DNA of 64,000 nt from JABDJZ01 sp047619685 (GCA_047619685.1 JBLHLC010000019.1:1-64000); one strand, 5' to 3'. Positions 1-8,241 are shown, numbered from the stretch's first letter. Program-made: numbers and translations. The notes: generated from the sequence alone by a model not told the origin.

Positions 1-309
1 CCAACCGTCGCAAGCCGCAAGGCAATTCGCCAGTGGCCCTGCGAGGTGCCTCTAGATGGCAGCCCGGCAGACAACGTGGCGACGGTGGAGGCTTACCGCA
101 AGTGGCTGACGGGGACTGCGGTGCCCAGGCTCCTCTTTCACAGCCACTCGGGAGTCGCCATCAAACCCGCGGAGGTCGCTTGGTGTCGGGACAACCTGTC
201 CAACCTGGACGTCGTGGACCTAGGCGAGGGCATCCACTTTGTTCAGGAGACCCACCCGGAAACGATCGGCAACGAACTGTCGAAATGGTATGAGGGACTT
301 GGCGCATAG
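1..309 (+). CDS. haloalkane dehalogenase, C-terminal part (cut by window edge)
   Basis: The reading frame is open from base 1 and ends at TAG 307-309, so only the last ~102 residues are present. The fragment runs VPLDGSPADNVATVEAYRKW and later GIHFVQETHPETIG. This matches the C-terminal third of alpha/beta-hydrolase haloalkane dehalogenases (LinB/DhaA type), where the IPIDG..PADV block follows the cap domain and the His of HF(I/V)QE is the catalytic base. The family hydrolyses carbon-halogen bonds in the cytoplasm. The nucleophile Asp and the cap lie outside the window, so substrate class cannot be judged. A GTG at 46 is internal, not a start. The next gene begins 32 bp downstream on the same strand, suggesting co-transcription with the small monooxygenase-like gene and the TetR regulator. 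Confidence 0.8.
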   Translation, partial: PTVASRKAIRQWPCEVPLDGSPADNVATVEAYRKWLTGTAVPRLLFHSHSGVAIKPAEVAWCRDNLSNLDVVDLGEGIHFVQETHPETIGNELSKWYEGLGA

Positions 310-341
310 GCGTAATTCAACCACGAACAGAGGAATTCGAG

Positions 342-632
342 ATGATGTATCGATCGCAAATACTTGTATGCAACGCCGGCAAGAGGGACCAGATGCTCAT
401 GGCACTGGACAAGGGCCTGGCTCACAAACCGAATGGCATGCTGGCTATGGCGTTCTCCGCCGACGCCCACGACGACAACACGATCGTCATAGTTCAAACT
501 TGGGAATCCAAAGATTCCTGTACTGCGTTTCAGGCCTCACTCTCCGCCGAGCAGGCCGCCGGATTTGCGGCCCTCGTGGCATCGAAGGCTGAGGGTTGGC
601 ATAGAGAGGTTCTCTCAGTAACGGTGTCATAA
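342..632 (+). CDS. small ABM-fold (antibiotic biosynthesis monooxygenase-like) protein
   Basis: This is a 96-residue protein starting MMYRSQILVCNAGKRDQM. It has the length and pattern of the dimeric ferredoxin-like ABM/quinol monooxygenase fold: an N-terminal strand, a helix (GKRDQMLMALDKGLAHKP), a central strand with TIVIVQTWESKDSCTAFQAS, and a C-terminal helix and strand. The W-ESK-(D/A)...F/H segment is typical of the family. Members oxidise quinols or act as heme or stress-related small monooxygenases; the substrate here cannot be read from sequence. It lies between the dehalogenase and the TetR gene, so a role in the same detoxification unit is plausible but inferred. Confidence 0.65.
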   Translation: MMYRSQILVCNAGKRDQMLMALDKGLAHKPNGMLAMAFSADAHDDNTIVIVQTWESKDSCTAFQASLSAEQAAGFAALVASKAEGWHREVLSVTVS

Positions 633-653
633 CCCTTCGGTAGAAGATTCAGC

Positions 654-1262
654 GTGCCACATATGGGAAGATCACCCGACGAGTCTACGCGAGATCGCCT
701 GCTGAGATCAGGCACCCTGCTCTTCGGTGAGAAGGGGTTCAGCGGGGTGTCCGTGCGGGAGGTATGCGAGCATGCCAACACCAGCATGAACATGATCCAC
801 CACTACTTCGGGAGTAAGGCGGGCCTGCTCGACGCGATCGTCGAGCAATTCAGCTCTGGCGTCTTTGCCGTGCCCATGCGACTGCTGGATCTACCGCCGC
901 GATCCATAGAAGAGTTTCAGTCAAGAATGGAAATGCTGTTTGAGGCCACGGTTGACGCCTACATCCAGCACAGGGACGTCCTGATGGTGGTTGTTCGAGA
1001 GCAGGCCGATCCCGGCGCGCTCCCTGAATTCATAGCGCAATTGGCTCAATTCCTGGAGCAGGCCAAGGATATGGGCTTTGTAAGAAAAGCACTCGACTCC
1101 GAAATGATCACGGGCTTCATGCTCGACCGAATTCTCAACCAGGTTCAGTTTGCCCCCTGGATCACGCGAAACTACGGGACGGATCTACTGACCGACGCGG
1201 CCTACAAGAAGCGGTGGTGCAAGTCGAACCTGGATGTTTTCGTGAATGGGATTGTGCCCTAG
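654..1262 (+). CDS. TetR/AcrR-family transcriptional regulator
   Basis: This is a 202-residue one-component regulator. Residues ~10-60 form the TetR N-terminal HTH: RDRLLRSGTLLFGEKGFSGV, then SVREVCEHANTSMNMIHHYF with the characteristic recognition helix ending H-Y-F-G-S-K. The rest is a helical ligand-binding and dimerisation domain with no similarity I can name. The start may be GTG 654 or ATG 663 three codons later; the latter keeps the whole HTH. It lies 21 bp after the ABM gene on the same strand. TetR proteins usually repress their own operon or a neighbouring one, so the dehalogenase/ABM genes are the likely targets (inferred). No clear operator was seen in the short gaps. Confidence 0.85.
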   Translation: MPHMGRSPDESTRDRLLRSGTLLFGEKGFSGVSVREVCEHANTSMNMIHHYFGSKAGLLDAIVEQFSSGVFAVPMRLLDLPPRSIEEFQSRMEMLFEATVDAYIQHRDVLMVVVREQADPGALPEFIAQLAQFLEQAKDMGFVRKALDSEMITGFMLDRILNQVQFAPWITRNYGTDLLTDAAYKKRWCKSNLDVFVNGIVP

Positions 1263-1317
1263 GACTGCCGAATCGCAGGGGAGGGCTCGCAGGGCGATCG
1301 CGCCGGACCGGTACGCG

Positions 1318-1667
1318 GCTGTGCCAAGTTCCATCGTTGGGATGCTGACCGACCTGTTCGACGTTGAGCTTTCGGGAGAAGCCAAAGACGTCCTCATAGA
1401 AGGTGACAGTCGGAACTCCGAGGCACACAAGTTCTACATCCAGGCGGTAGGATACGCTGGTCGATTCGAACAGGATCAGGATACTGAGACCGCGATTGGC
1501 TTGTATCAGCTGGCGATTCGACAGGATTCAAGCTACGCCCTTGCGTACGCGGGCCTTGCCAGGCATTTGAGACCGGCGCGACTCTATTCACCGTCGAGGT
1601 CAACCCCTGGTTGGATGCGATCCGCACGTCAGACGCTTTCAACCTGCTGGCGAGTGAGTTCGAGTAG
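1318..1667 (+). pseudogene. remnant of a TPR protein (kinase/cyclase-associated type), internal deletion
   Basis: One frame (same phase as position 1246) encodes a piece typical of the region before and into the TPR repeats of bacterial serine/threonine-kinase or cyclase TPR proteins: SRNSEAHKFYIQAVGYAGRF, then AIGLYQLAIRQDSSYALAYA and GLA. Immediately afterwards, from about 1564, a different frame encodes GATLFTVEVNPWLDAIRTSD...LLASEFE and stops at TAG 1665-1667. That resembles the usual last helix of the same proteins (NPWLxxLRxDPRFxxLLxxLE). The two ends of one gene are therefore joined out of frame with the middle missing. It is read as a decayed remnant; no start codon with a convincing ribosome-binding site was found. 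Confidence 0.6.
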
Positions 1668-1673
1668 GGACCC

Positions 1674-2882
1674 CTACCGCACCCGCACCGCATAAAGCGA
1701 CTCCACCGTCGTAATAAAGAGGATGTCCCCCTCCGCTCCGCCGAACGCGATCGAAATGGGCCGCTCAGTCAGGTTGATCCGTTCGGTCTCCTTGAGATCG
1801 CTGTCATACACGAATACCTGGCCGTCCGCCACATAGAGGTTGCCGTCCGGATCGACCACGTGGCTGGTTTCTCCACCGGCCAGGACCTCCTTCAGATTCG
1901 AGAGGCGGGCACCCGGCCCTACATCCATCTGGACCGTCCGCTTCCCAATATCGCCCGAAGCAAAGGTCGGGCGCCCCAGCCCGGCCGCCGCCAGCGTCGA
2001 GGTCCGGCCGATATCGTAGGTCTCCGCGAACGCGGAGTCCGAGGCCAGATCCGGCACGACCAGGCCGTGCGTGAACTCGCGGACCAGATACGCATCGCCG
2101 TCGCTCTTCACGTCGGTGCCACCGTTCCGGGCGTGCAGGCCCACCATCGTCAGCCCCGAGTTGTGCGACCGGATCGCAGCGCGCCGCTGCCCCTCGAAGT
2201 AGGTGTCGACCATCATCATCGGCCAGTTGGGCGATGTCGGCCCGGTCACGATCCCGTAGTCTCCGCCCCAGAATTCCACGTTCTCCAGCTCGTTGCCGAC
2301 CTCCGAGATCCCCGCCTTGCCTGACCCGATGCGGATGACCGAGTGGCTTACGAAGCTGTGCTGGGCGTAGTGCGTGCGGAGGCCGACCGCGCCCGGATTA
2401 CCGTCTTCTATCCGAAAGTCGATGTTCGAGACGGCGCTGTAGAAGGTGCCTGGGCTGGCATCCCGCGGCGGGCTGTCCGATGTGACCAGGTTGCCCGTAA
2501 ACCAGACCATGTACTTCTCGTCCTCGGCATCCTGGTACCCGGGGCTGGCCGCGCTCAGGACGAATTCCGGCCGCCTCGCCCCGTATCCGATCAGCCGAAT
2601 AGCGGGAGGAACGTGGAGCGTACCTGAGATGCGGTAGATGCCCTCTGGAATGAAGAGAATGCCGTAGTTCCGTTCGGCCTTCACGCGGTTGACGGCTGCC
2701 TGAAGGGCCGCGGTCGCGTCTACAGCACCGCCCCCGTAGGCGTCGGAGTCGAAATAGTAGGCCGCGGGGTCTACCGGTCTCTGAGTGTAGACGGATTCGG
2801 GATCTGTGGCGGGAGCGATTCGCGAACCCAGGAGGAGCTCGCCGTGGCTTCCGCGAGGCCCCCTTGAACTCTCGAATCCCCT
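1674..2882 (-). pseudogene. pectate-lyase-superfamily protein with SMP-30-like tail, 5' end missing
   Basis: The N-terminal part reads YYFDSDAYGGGAVDATAALQ, then YGILFIPEGIYRISGTLHVP and IRLIGYGARRPEF. This is the opening of the Pectate_lyase_3 (GH28-related) right-handed beta-helix, and further beta-helix-like sequence follows (VSNIDFRIEDG..., LENVEFWGGDYGIVTG). The last ~70 residues (HVVDPDGNLYVADGQVFVYD, RPISIAFGGAEGD) look like the final blades of an SMP-30/gluconolactonase propeller. Proteins of this type are usually exported, but no signal peptide is present. The frame stays open far upstream without an ATG or a plausible start, and that extension does not look coding. I therefore take the gene as 5'-truncated. 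It could instead use an unrecognised start near 2880. Confidence 0.5.
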
Positions 2883-2908
2883 AGCACAGGCCGAGGGGTG
2901 GGGCGAGT

Positions 2909-3115
2909 TTATTGAATGGAGATGTGCAGCAAGTACCAGAGGGCTGTGAAGAACACGGCTCCGACCGCCAATGAGCCGTAAAGGAAGAAGGTCTCCATCT
3001 TGCCGGAGGACGGAGGCCGCTCTTGCTGGCGCCGCTGTTGCGGGACCACCACTTTGCGGGCTTTGAGGGAACGACGTGAAGGAGCCTGCGGGGCAGGCAT
3101 AAAGAGTGTCGACAT
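2909..3115 (-). CDS. small single-pass membrane protein, unknown
   Basis: This is a 68-residue product from ATG 3113-3115. It has a basic, proline-rich N-terminal half (SRRSLKARKVVVPQQRRQQE) followed by one hydrophobic helix (FFLYGSLAVGAVFFTALWYL) near the C-terminus. The positive-inside pattern suggests an inner-membrane tail anchor with the basic part in the cytoplasm. I do not recognise the family. It lies ~95 bp downstream of another exported or membrane hypothetical on the same strand, so the two may be co-expressed. An upstream TTG would add 13 residues but is less likely. Confidence 0.4.
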   Translation of the reverse strand: MSTLFMPAPQAPSRRSLKARKVVVPQQRRQQERPPSSGKMETFFLYGSLAVGAVFFTALWYLLHISIQ

Positions 3116-3210
3116 GATTATCTGCAAAGGAATGAGGTAGTGTGAGACACGCAACTATGCGCGTTACCGTCGGACCGACCAGAGGCCGGCCCTGCAAAAC
3201 CTTGCAGATT

Positions 3211-3648
3211 TCAGAGTCGAAGAGGCATGGCGTTCGGAAACACAAACATGTCCTTAGCCTGCTTGCCAGGCCCGGCAACATCATGCCATGAGTCCCAGGG
3301 GGAGTTGGCAGACCCCGCCTCTTCGATCCATGGCCAAGGAGCGGTTCGGCTGGAATAGACCTGCGGCCCCGACGCGATTGGCAGAATCATGGCATGCCCC
3401 GGGGGAATCACCACAACCGGGGAGATCGTTCCGATCTCGGTGGCACTCTCCTTCGGGTCAGTCTTCGCGGCCGCCGCATTCCCTGAGTCGGTGCCATAGG
3501 CAGACGGGGCGACCGATCCGGAACCGAAATCGCCAGCGACCGACACCGGACTCCACAGCGATGGCTCGCTCCGTCCGGCCAGCGCAAGGATCAGCGCACC
3601 GAGAAGGAGCCAGGAGGCAAAATCAAGAAGGGACCGGAGGGAAATCAT
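3211..3648 (-). CDS. hypothetical membrane-anchored or exported protein
   Basis: This is a protein of about 145 residues. It opens with a hydrophobic segment after MISLRSLLDF (ASWLLLGALILALAG), consistent with a signal anchor, followed by a low-complexity Ser/Gly/Ala/Pro-rich region and a Trp/Pro-containing tail. No domain is recognised. An ATG four codons upstream (3660) is an alternative start. The gene sits just outside the left 66-bp repeat and is read away from it. Coding status rests only on the open frame and the N-terminal hydrophobic segment. Confidence 0.35.
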   Translation of the reverse strand: MISLRSLLDFASWLLLGALILALAGRSEPSLWSPVSVAGDFGSGSVAPSAYGTDSGNAAAAKTDPKESATEIGTISPVVVIPPGHAMILPIASGPQVYSSRTAPWPWIEEAGSANSPWDSWHDVAGPGKQAKDMFVFPNAMPLRL

Positions 3649-3754
3649 GGATGAGTGCATAAACGACGGCTTTTGTACAAGATCCCGTTTTGTTCATGCG
3701 CCAGCAGGTCGTCGAAAATATTGTTGGGGGCTGATGAGCGGCTCGTCCCTCCCG

Positions 3755-3820
3755 AAAAAAACCCCACGCAGTCCAACGACATGCATGGGGTTTTTCCGAG
3801 AGACTTGTGGGCCCGGTAGG
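3755..3820. repeat. left copy of 66-bp tRNA-3'-end/terminator duplication (att-like)
   Basis: Bases 3755-3820 are identical to 8201-8266. They comprise seven A, the terminator hairpin and the last 13 bases of the tRNA-Ile2 gene. Matching continues with two mismatches through TTGAAC (3823-3828), i.e. into the T-loop, and is then lost, so no tRNA can form here. The intact tRNA with the other copy lies 4.4 kb to the right, and its 3' end points toward this copy. That is the geometry left by site-specific integration into a tRNA 3' end. Confidence 0.85.
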
Positions 3821-3949
3821 ACTTGAACATATGGTATCGTAATTCCACTCATTGCCGCATGAAGCAGCGTCATGCACTATATGGGACTATGTGAGTATGC
3901 GAATGGCATGGTTGACCGGAACTGAATTGCGCGATTCGGTCCCCGCGAA

Positions 3950-4358
3950 GATTTGCGGTGGTCAACTTGGCTGCCTGGGTCGGGGTGACGGTGACAGGCT
4001 TACCTGCGGCACCACTGGCGCCAGCTGTGGAGTCACTTTGGAAGGAGAAAGAGCGCCGGCCTGGCGTCATAACGTGGTTGTCAGTGGAACCCCTGCTCGC
4101 CCTGGCTACTTTCTTGAGGCTCCGATTCACCTACGCCGCCTGCAGGAGCCGGGCCTTTGGGACGCAATCGCAGCCACCACCGCCCGCATTGAGGCGGCCA
4201 TCGGGACTTCGGCCCGCGAGGCCGGAGTCCCCATCACGCAGACAAGGCTTGGTACGATGTTCTGCACGTACTTCGCGGATTGGGAGATGCACGGTGAGGC
4301 CGAGGTCGAGGCCACTTATCAGGCGGCGGGAGCGGCCTTCAAAGCTGTGGCCGGATGA
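3950..4358 (+). pseudogene. hemL: hemL remnant (glutamate-1-semialdehyde aminotransferase)
   Basis: A recognisable HemL C-terminal piece is encoded at about 4125-4295: RRLQEPGLWDAIAATTARIE, then GVPITQTRLGTMFCTYFADW. This corresponds to the family stretch LxxPGLW...AGVPVTVNRVGSMFTLFFT. Just upstream, in another frame, WLSVEPLLALAT resembles the conserved TLSGNPLA block, indicating a frameshift. The end (EVEATYQAAGAAFKAVAG) resembles the very C-terminus, so the segment between FADW and it is deleted. The PLP lysine region is absent. The stop overlaps the hemH remnant start as ATGA, as in an intact heme operon. HemL normally makes 5-aminolevulinate; this copy cannot. Confidence 0.6.
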
Positions 4359-4775
4359 ACGTTGGTGTTCTGATGCTCAACTTCGGGGAGCCTGAGAATC
4401 CCATGCGCGAGGAGGTGATTCCCTTCTTGGGGCAGTCGATATGATGGCTACGTGGCGGAGCACTGCGAGCGAATCGCCCACCTGCTTGGTGGTTGTCGCT
4501 ACACCCTGGGCTATCAGAACCACGCCAACCGCGGTATCGAATGGACAAAGCCCGATAACGAAGCCCACCTGCCGACCGTGCGTGCGGAGCGACTTGTGGT
4601 CGAGCCTATCAGTTTCATCCACGAGCAGTCGGAGACCCTGGCTGAATTGGACTTGGACTTCCGAGGCGAAGTTGAGGCTCTCGGGATGGCGTTTCATCGC
4701 GTGTCGGTCCCGACTGATCATGCGCGATTGGCGTGTGTGCTCGCGGACCTGATCGTTCCCGCTCTTTGCGGCGTC
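4355..4775 (+). pseudogene. hemH: hemH remnant (ferrochelatase) with central deletion
   Basis: ATG 4355 opens MNVGVLMLNFGEPENPMREE, the typical ferrochelatase N-terminus, but the frame stops at TGA 4442-4444. In another frame the sequence continues YVAEHCERIAHLLGG, then EWTKPDNEAHLPTVRAERLV, VVEPISFIHEQSETLAELDL and DFRGEVEALGMAFHRV. This matches the C-terminal third of ferrochelatase (the vvpx-GF-sD-xETLeEldiey block), with the expected E-T-L. About half the protein, including the middle domain, is missing at the junction near 4435-4450. The intact family inserts iron into protoporphyrin IX. Both this gene and hemL upstream have collapsed the same way; a working copy elsewhere in the genome is expected. 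Confidence 0.7.
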
Positions 4776-4914
4776 CCTGCTGACGCGGGCCTCCTCCCAT
4801 GTCTATGCAGCCCGGGCTCGCTATGCACCAACGGGCATCGGCCTGTCGATTGTCATTTCAGTCGCCAGCAGTCCTCCATGCGAGAGATCAACCCGTAATC
4901 CAACGCCGGCGACC

Positions 4915-7497
4915 CTACCGCCCGCCGCGAACCACCACTCCCCGGCCGAGCCATCCCTCTCCGCCCCTGATCACATACGTGTACAGGCCGGGAGCCCAAT
5001 CGGCGGTGGAAACCAGGACTGCCTGTCGGCCTGTCGATGCATGGAGTTCCACTGCGGTGACGCGCCTTCCCAGTAGGTCGAAGACGTCCACGATGGTGCG
5101 CCCTCCAGCGGCGGAGTGGAATTCAACGCGCAGCTCATCCAGGAAGGGGTTGGGAAAAGCAGCGCTTGGCTGCGCCTGCGGAGTGAAGCCTTCAGCCCGA
5201 GACGTGGCGGCCGCCAAGTCGCCCGAAGCGTCCCAGCGGGCCACAAAACCGTTCGGGAAGCCCTCCACGTCGAAAAAGAAGCCGCCCGTGTACAATTCGT
5301 CGCCACGAACAGCCACGGCGTCGATACTCGCGGTACGATCTTCGACGACATTAAAACCGCCTCCAAGGGCATGCCAGCTTGCCCCGTCCCACCGAGCGGC
5401 ACTGAACGCCGGGACGGATCCCGCGGTATCGAATCGGCCCACCACGTACACTTGCTCATTCCGAATCGCTATTCCGCGGACATCGGGGTCACCACCGGCA
5501 CGATCGAGCCCGACGCCGGATGCCAGGGCGCTCCATTCGGAGCCGTCCCATTTAGCCATGTGATTCGCTTCAATTTCCGTTCCGTCTGACTGCGCTACTC
5601 GCGCGAAGTCTCCGCCGACGTAGAGGGCTCCTCCGGCGACCCCCAGCGCGTAGGCATGGGGGCGACTGCGAAAGCCAAGACCTTCCTGGAGGCCACCGCC
5701 CAGGCTTTGCCAAGCCGTGCCGTCCCACCGCGCTACGCCGACTGCTTCAACCACATCCGGGATCTCACCGGCCTGTTCGAAAACTCCTCCCACGTACAGG
5801 GCGGTTCCATCTGTTGCCAGGCTGTAGACGTTCGAAGACACCCCGCCTCCAACAGGGTGCCACTGCGATCCGTCCCACCTGGCAACGTGGGAGGCGTCGA
5901 CGGTCGAGCCATCGGGATTCACGACGTGCCCAAAGAACCCGCCCGCGTAGAGATCTTCGCCCAGAAGAACGAGCGCCTGCACGCTGTTGTCGAATCCTTG
6001 ACCCAGCGATTCCCACGCGGAGCCATCCCAGCGGGCGATGTGATTGACAAGGACGCTGTCAGATGAGGTGTTGAATGCGTAGTCAAACAGTCCGCCGACG
6101 TAGAGGGACGTTCCGTCGCTGACCAGGGCCCGCACATCCGACACGACCACGCTGTGCTGCCACTTGACCCCGTTGCCGAGGGTCGTCCAGGCCTTCGCAC
6201 CGGAATCCCAGCTGACGATCCGATTTGCCGGCTGGGTAATGGATCCGAATGTGGCCTTGGTGAAGGTCCCACCCAGCACGACCTGGCCGTCGTGTTCGGC
6301 AACAGACGAGACGAGGTGATTCAGGCCGTAACCCAGGGCGTGCCATTGGTTAGCACCGAACCGGGCGATGTGGTTGGCGACCACCTCGCCCGGTTCGGTA
6401 AGGCCCACGTCACCGTTGGTAGCGAATGAGAAGTTGCCGCCAACCCAGATCGAGCCCGGCTCTGCCTCCACGGCGTTGACGCGCACATTAACGCCGGCTC
6501 CCATCGCCTCCCACTCCGAGCCGGTCCACCGCATGATGCCTTCCGACTCGACAAGAGGATCGCCAGCAAGGTCTCGGTCAGTCGTCCGGTTGAAGGAGCC
6601 GCCCACGTAGAGGGCTCCGCCCTCCGAATCCATCGCACGCGGGAGCCCGTCCAGGAAGTCGGCGAGAGGACTCCACATGTCCCCGGAGAACTTTGCGATG
6701 TACATCGGAGAGGTACCGGTTTGAAGCTCTGTTCCGTCCGCGTTGTATGCCCGGTGGAAGGCGCCGGCAACGAAGATCGATGTACTCATCACTTCGACGG
6801 CAGACACCGGCGCGCTAACACCGAGTCCGAGGGGTTCCCAGTTGGAACCGGCCCAGCGCGCAACATACTGGGTTCCGTTGCCGCCGGAAGTGGTGGGAAA
6901 GTCGCCCCCGATAATCGGCCCGGCCCCGGAGGCGTCGACGGCACGAACCGTGCCCGACACGCCTCCCATCTGGCTCCAAGCGAGTCCGTTGAAGGCACCG
7001 ATGTTTTGGGCCAGACCCAGTCCGAGGGTTGCCACCGAGTAGTTCCCCCCCGCAAACAACCGCGAGCCATCCGTGGAAAGGGCAAAGACGCTGTCTTCAG
7101 CCGCAAGGGTTCCCCCGCCGACCTGGTGCCAGTCCTGTCCATCCCAACGGGCAACGTTCTGGGTGAAGGGCACGGCATCGCCTGCAGCACTCACGGCGTG
7201 AGAAAAGTGGCCCGCGACGAAAACGTCGTCTCCAAGGACTTCGATTGCATACACCTCTCCGTCCACACCCCCGCCTAGCGGTGTCCACTGCGTTCCGGAC
7301 CAACGACCAATGCCGTTCAGCAATTCACCCTGCCCGTAATGAAATTCGCCCCCGACGTACAAAAACCCCTGTCCGTCACTTTTCAGGGCATGAACGTCGT
7401 CGTCGACACCCAGCCCAAACGGTTCACGCCACCCGTCCTGTGCGTCGGCTGAGGGAGCGAGCGCAAGAAGAACGGCTGCCAGGAGTAAGGTTCGCAT
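4915..7497 (-). CDS. secreted beta-propeller repeat protein with type IX sorting tail
   Basis: This is an 860-residue exported protein. The signal peptide is MRTLLLAAVLLALAPSADAQ. From residue ~25 to ~770 there are about a dozen ~60-residue repeats built on (V/A)GG.F..A...(N)HIARWDGS.W..LG.G.....V.AL...G..LYVGG, which should form one or more beta-propellers of the Kelch/Rax2-like kind. The last ~80 residues (AAFPNPFLDELRVEFHSA..., VDVFDLLGRRVTAVEL, ...GLYTYVI) match the T9SS type A sorting domain (FPNPF...V.v.D.lGr.V....l..G.Y.y). The product should be translocated by Sec, exported by the type IX system and attached or released at the cell surface. The start ATG 7497 precedes a clean signal peptide. 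It lies inside the interval bounded by the 66-bp repeats. Confidence 0.85.
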   Translation of the reverse strand: MRTLLLAAVLLALAPSADAQDGWREPFGLGVDDDVHALKSDGQGFLYVGGEFHYGQGELLNGIGRWSGTQWTPLGGGVDGEVYAIEVLGDDVFVAGHFSHAVSAAGDAVPFTQNVARWDGQDWHQVGGGTLAAEDSVFALSTDGSRLFAGGNYSVATLGLGLAQNIGAFNGLAWSQMGGVSGTVRAVDASGAGPIIGGDFPTTSGGNGTQYVARWAGSNWEPLGLGVSAPVSAVEVMSTSIFVAGAFHRAYNADGTELQTGTSPMYIAKFSGDMWSPLADFLDGLPRAMDSEGGALYVGGSFNRTTDRDLAGDPLVESEGIMRWTGSEWEAMGAGVNVRVNAVEAEPGSIWVGGNFSFATNGDVGLTEPGEVVANHIARFGANQWHALGYGLNHLVSSVAEHDGQVVLGGTFTKATFGSITQPANRIVSWDSGAKAWTTLGNGVKWQHSVVVSDVRALVSDGTSLYVGGLFDYAFNTSSDSVLVNHIARWDGSAWESLGQGFDNSVQALVLLGEDLYAGGFFGHVVNPDGSTVDASHVARWDGSQWHPVGGGVSSNVYSLATDGTALYVGGVFEQAGEIPDVVEAVGVARWDGTAWQSLGGGLQEGLGFRSRPHAYALGVAGGALYVGGDFARVAQSDGTEIEANHMAKWDGSEWSALASGVGLDRAGGDPDVRGIAIRNEQVYVVGRFDTAGSVPAFSAARWDGASWHALGGGFNVVEDRTASIDAVAVRGDELYTGGFFFDVEGFPNGFVARWDASGDLAAATSRAEGFTPQAQPSAAFPNPFLDELRVEFHSAAGGRTIVDVFDLLGRRVTAVELHASTGRQAVLVSTADWAPGLYTYVIRGGEGWLGRGVVVRGGR

Positions 7498-8041
7498 AGA
7501 GATTGGGGTTCGTGATCACTAAAACTATCTCAGAGGCCTCGAAAACGAAAGCCAGGTCTGATATCAAGTCGCGCCAGAGTCTCCAAACTGAAATGCTCTT
7601 TGCCAGCGAAACAACAATCGTCGCGTCGTTAGGAACAGCGATGTCCGTGATATTTCGGATTGATCCGCACGTTGGATCCACACAAAAGCGCGCGGATCGT
7701 ACAAATTCCCAAGTGAGCCCTCCGTCCGTGGACTTGACGATTCCATCTGACTCGTTCCGTCCCGCGTAGACAGTACCGCTGGGCCATACGGTCATCTTCT
7801 TGGGCCAGAACCCGGTTTCCACGAAAGACCATGTGCTGCCTCTGTCATCGGATCGATACAAACCGCCCGCCATCGGCGCGTACACTGAATTGCCGGAAGC
7901 AACGACCTCGTCAAACGTTCCTCCACCAGGTCCCGTCACGGCCTGCCAGGTGACGTCCTGCGCGCCGACGCTCTGGCTCCAAGTCAGGAGAGCGAGCGTG
8001 GGAACTATGAACCAAGCCTTTGAGCGCTGAGAAGACATCAA
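7424..8041 (-). CDS. exported BNR/Ycf48-like repeat protein, probably 3'-truncated
   Basis: This open frame of 205 codons starts MMSSQRSKAWFIVPTLALLT with a signal peptide ending in GAQD. Residues ~30-140 carry BNR/sialidase-type repeats: GLYRSDDRGSTWSFVETG and GIVKSTDGGLTWEFV, the Asp-box S-D-D-G-x-T-W motif that forms propeller blades. After about residue 150 the repeat pattern is lost and the frame runs 74 bp into the start of the T9SS gene. Full-length relatives are several hundred residues, so this is probably the N-terminal remnant of a larger propeller protein. The two exported propeller genes are adjacent and co-oriented. Confidence 0.5.
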   Translation of the reverse strand: MMSSQRSKAWFIVPTLALLTWSQSVGAQDVTWQAVTGPGGGTFDEVVASGNSVYAPMAGGLYRSDDRGSTWSFVETGFWPKKMTVWPSGTVYAGRNESDGIVKSTDGGLTWEFVRSARFCVDPTCGSIRNITDIAVPNDATIVVSLAKSISVWRLWRDLISDLAFVFEASEIVLVITNPNLYANLTPGSRSSCARSLSRRTGRVA

Positions 8042-8200
8042 ATGTGCCAGGTTTGGGTAAAATGAGGGGGTTCTGAGCAGTCAGAGATAGGGAACGCGCG
8101 ACGAACAGTCCGCTTGTAATATTCTGTCTGGCAGGAACTTGCAAGTTGGTTGCCGACGTCGCAGTCAGGCATTAGTCCGTTCAATCAGTCGGGACCCCCC

Positions 8201-8241
8201 AAAAAAACCCCACGCAGTCCAACGACATGCATGGGGTTTTT
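8201..8241 (-). terminator. rho-independent terminator of tRNA-Ile2
   Basis: Read on the minus strand, the sequence just after the tRNA is AAAAACCCCATGC, a 13-nt loop, GCGTGGGG, then a T run. The stem pairs 8229-8236 with 8208-8215 over 8 bp (one G-U), extended by A/T pairs on both sides, and ends in seven T (8207-8201). A second identical hairpin is at 3755-3795 in the left repeat. Confidence 0.8.

Noticed and set aside
2883..3284. Upstream open extension of the pectate-lyase frame (minus strand)
   Set aside because: It overlaps the hydrophobic small protein, has no signal-like or domain-like sequence and no good start; it reads as non-coding phase of the other gene.
3796..3830. Second tRNA gene at the left repeat
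   Set aside because: Only the last 13 bases plus part of the T arm match; the anticodon, D arm and acceptor 5' strand are missing, so it is a fragment.
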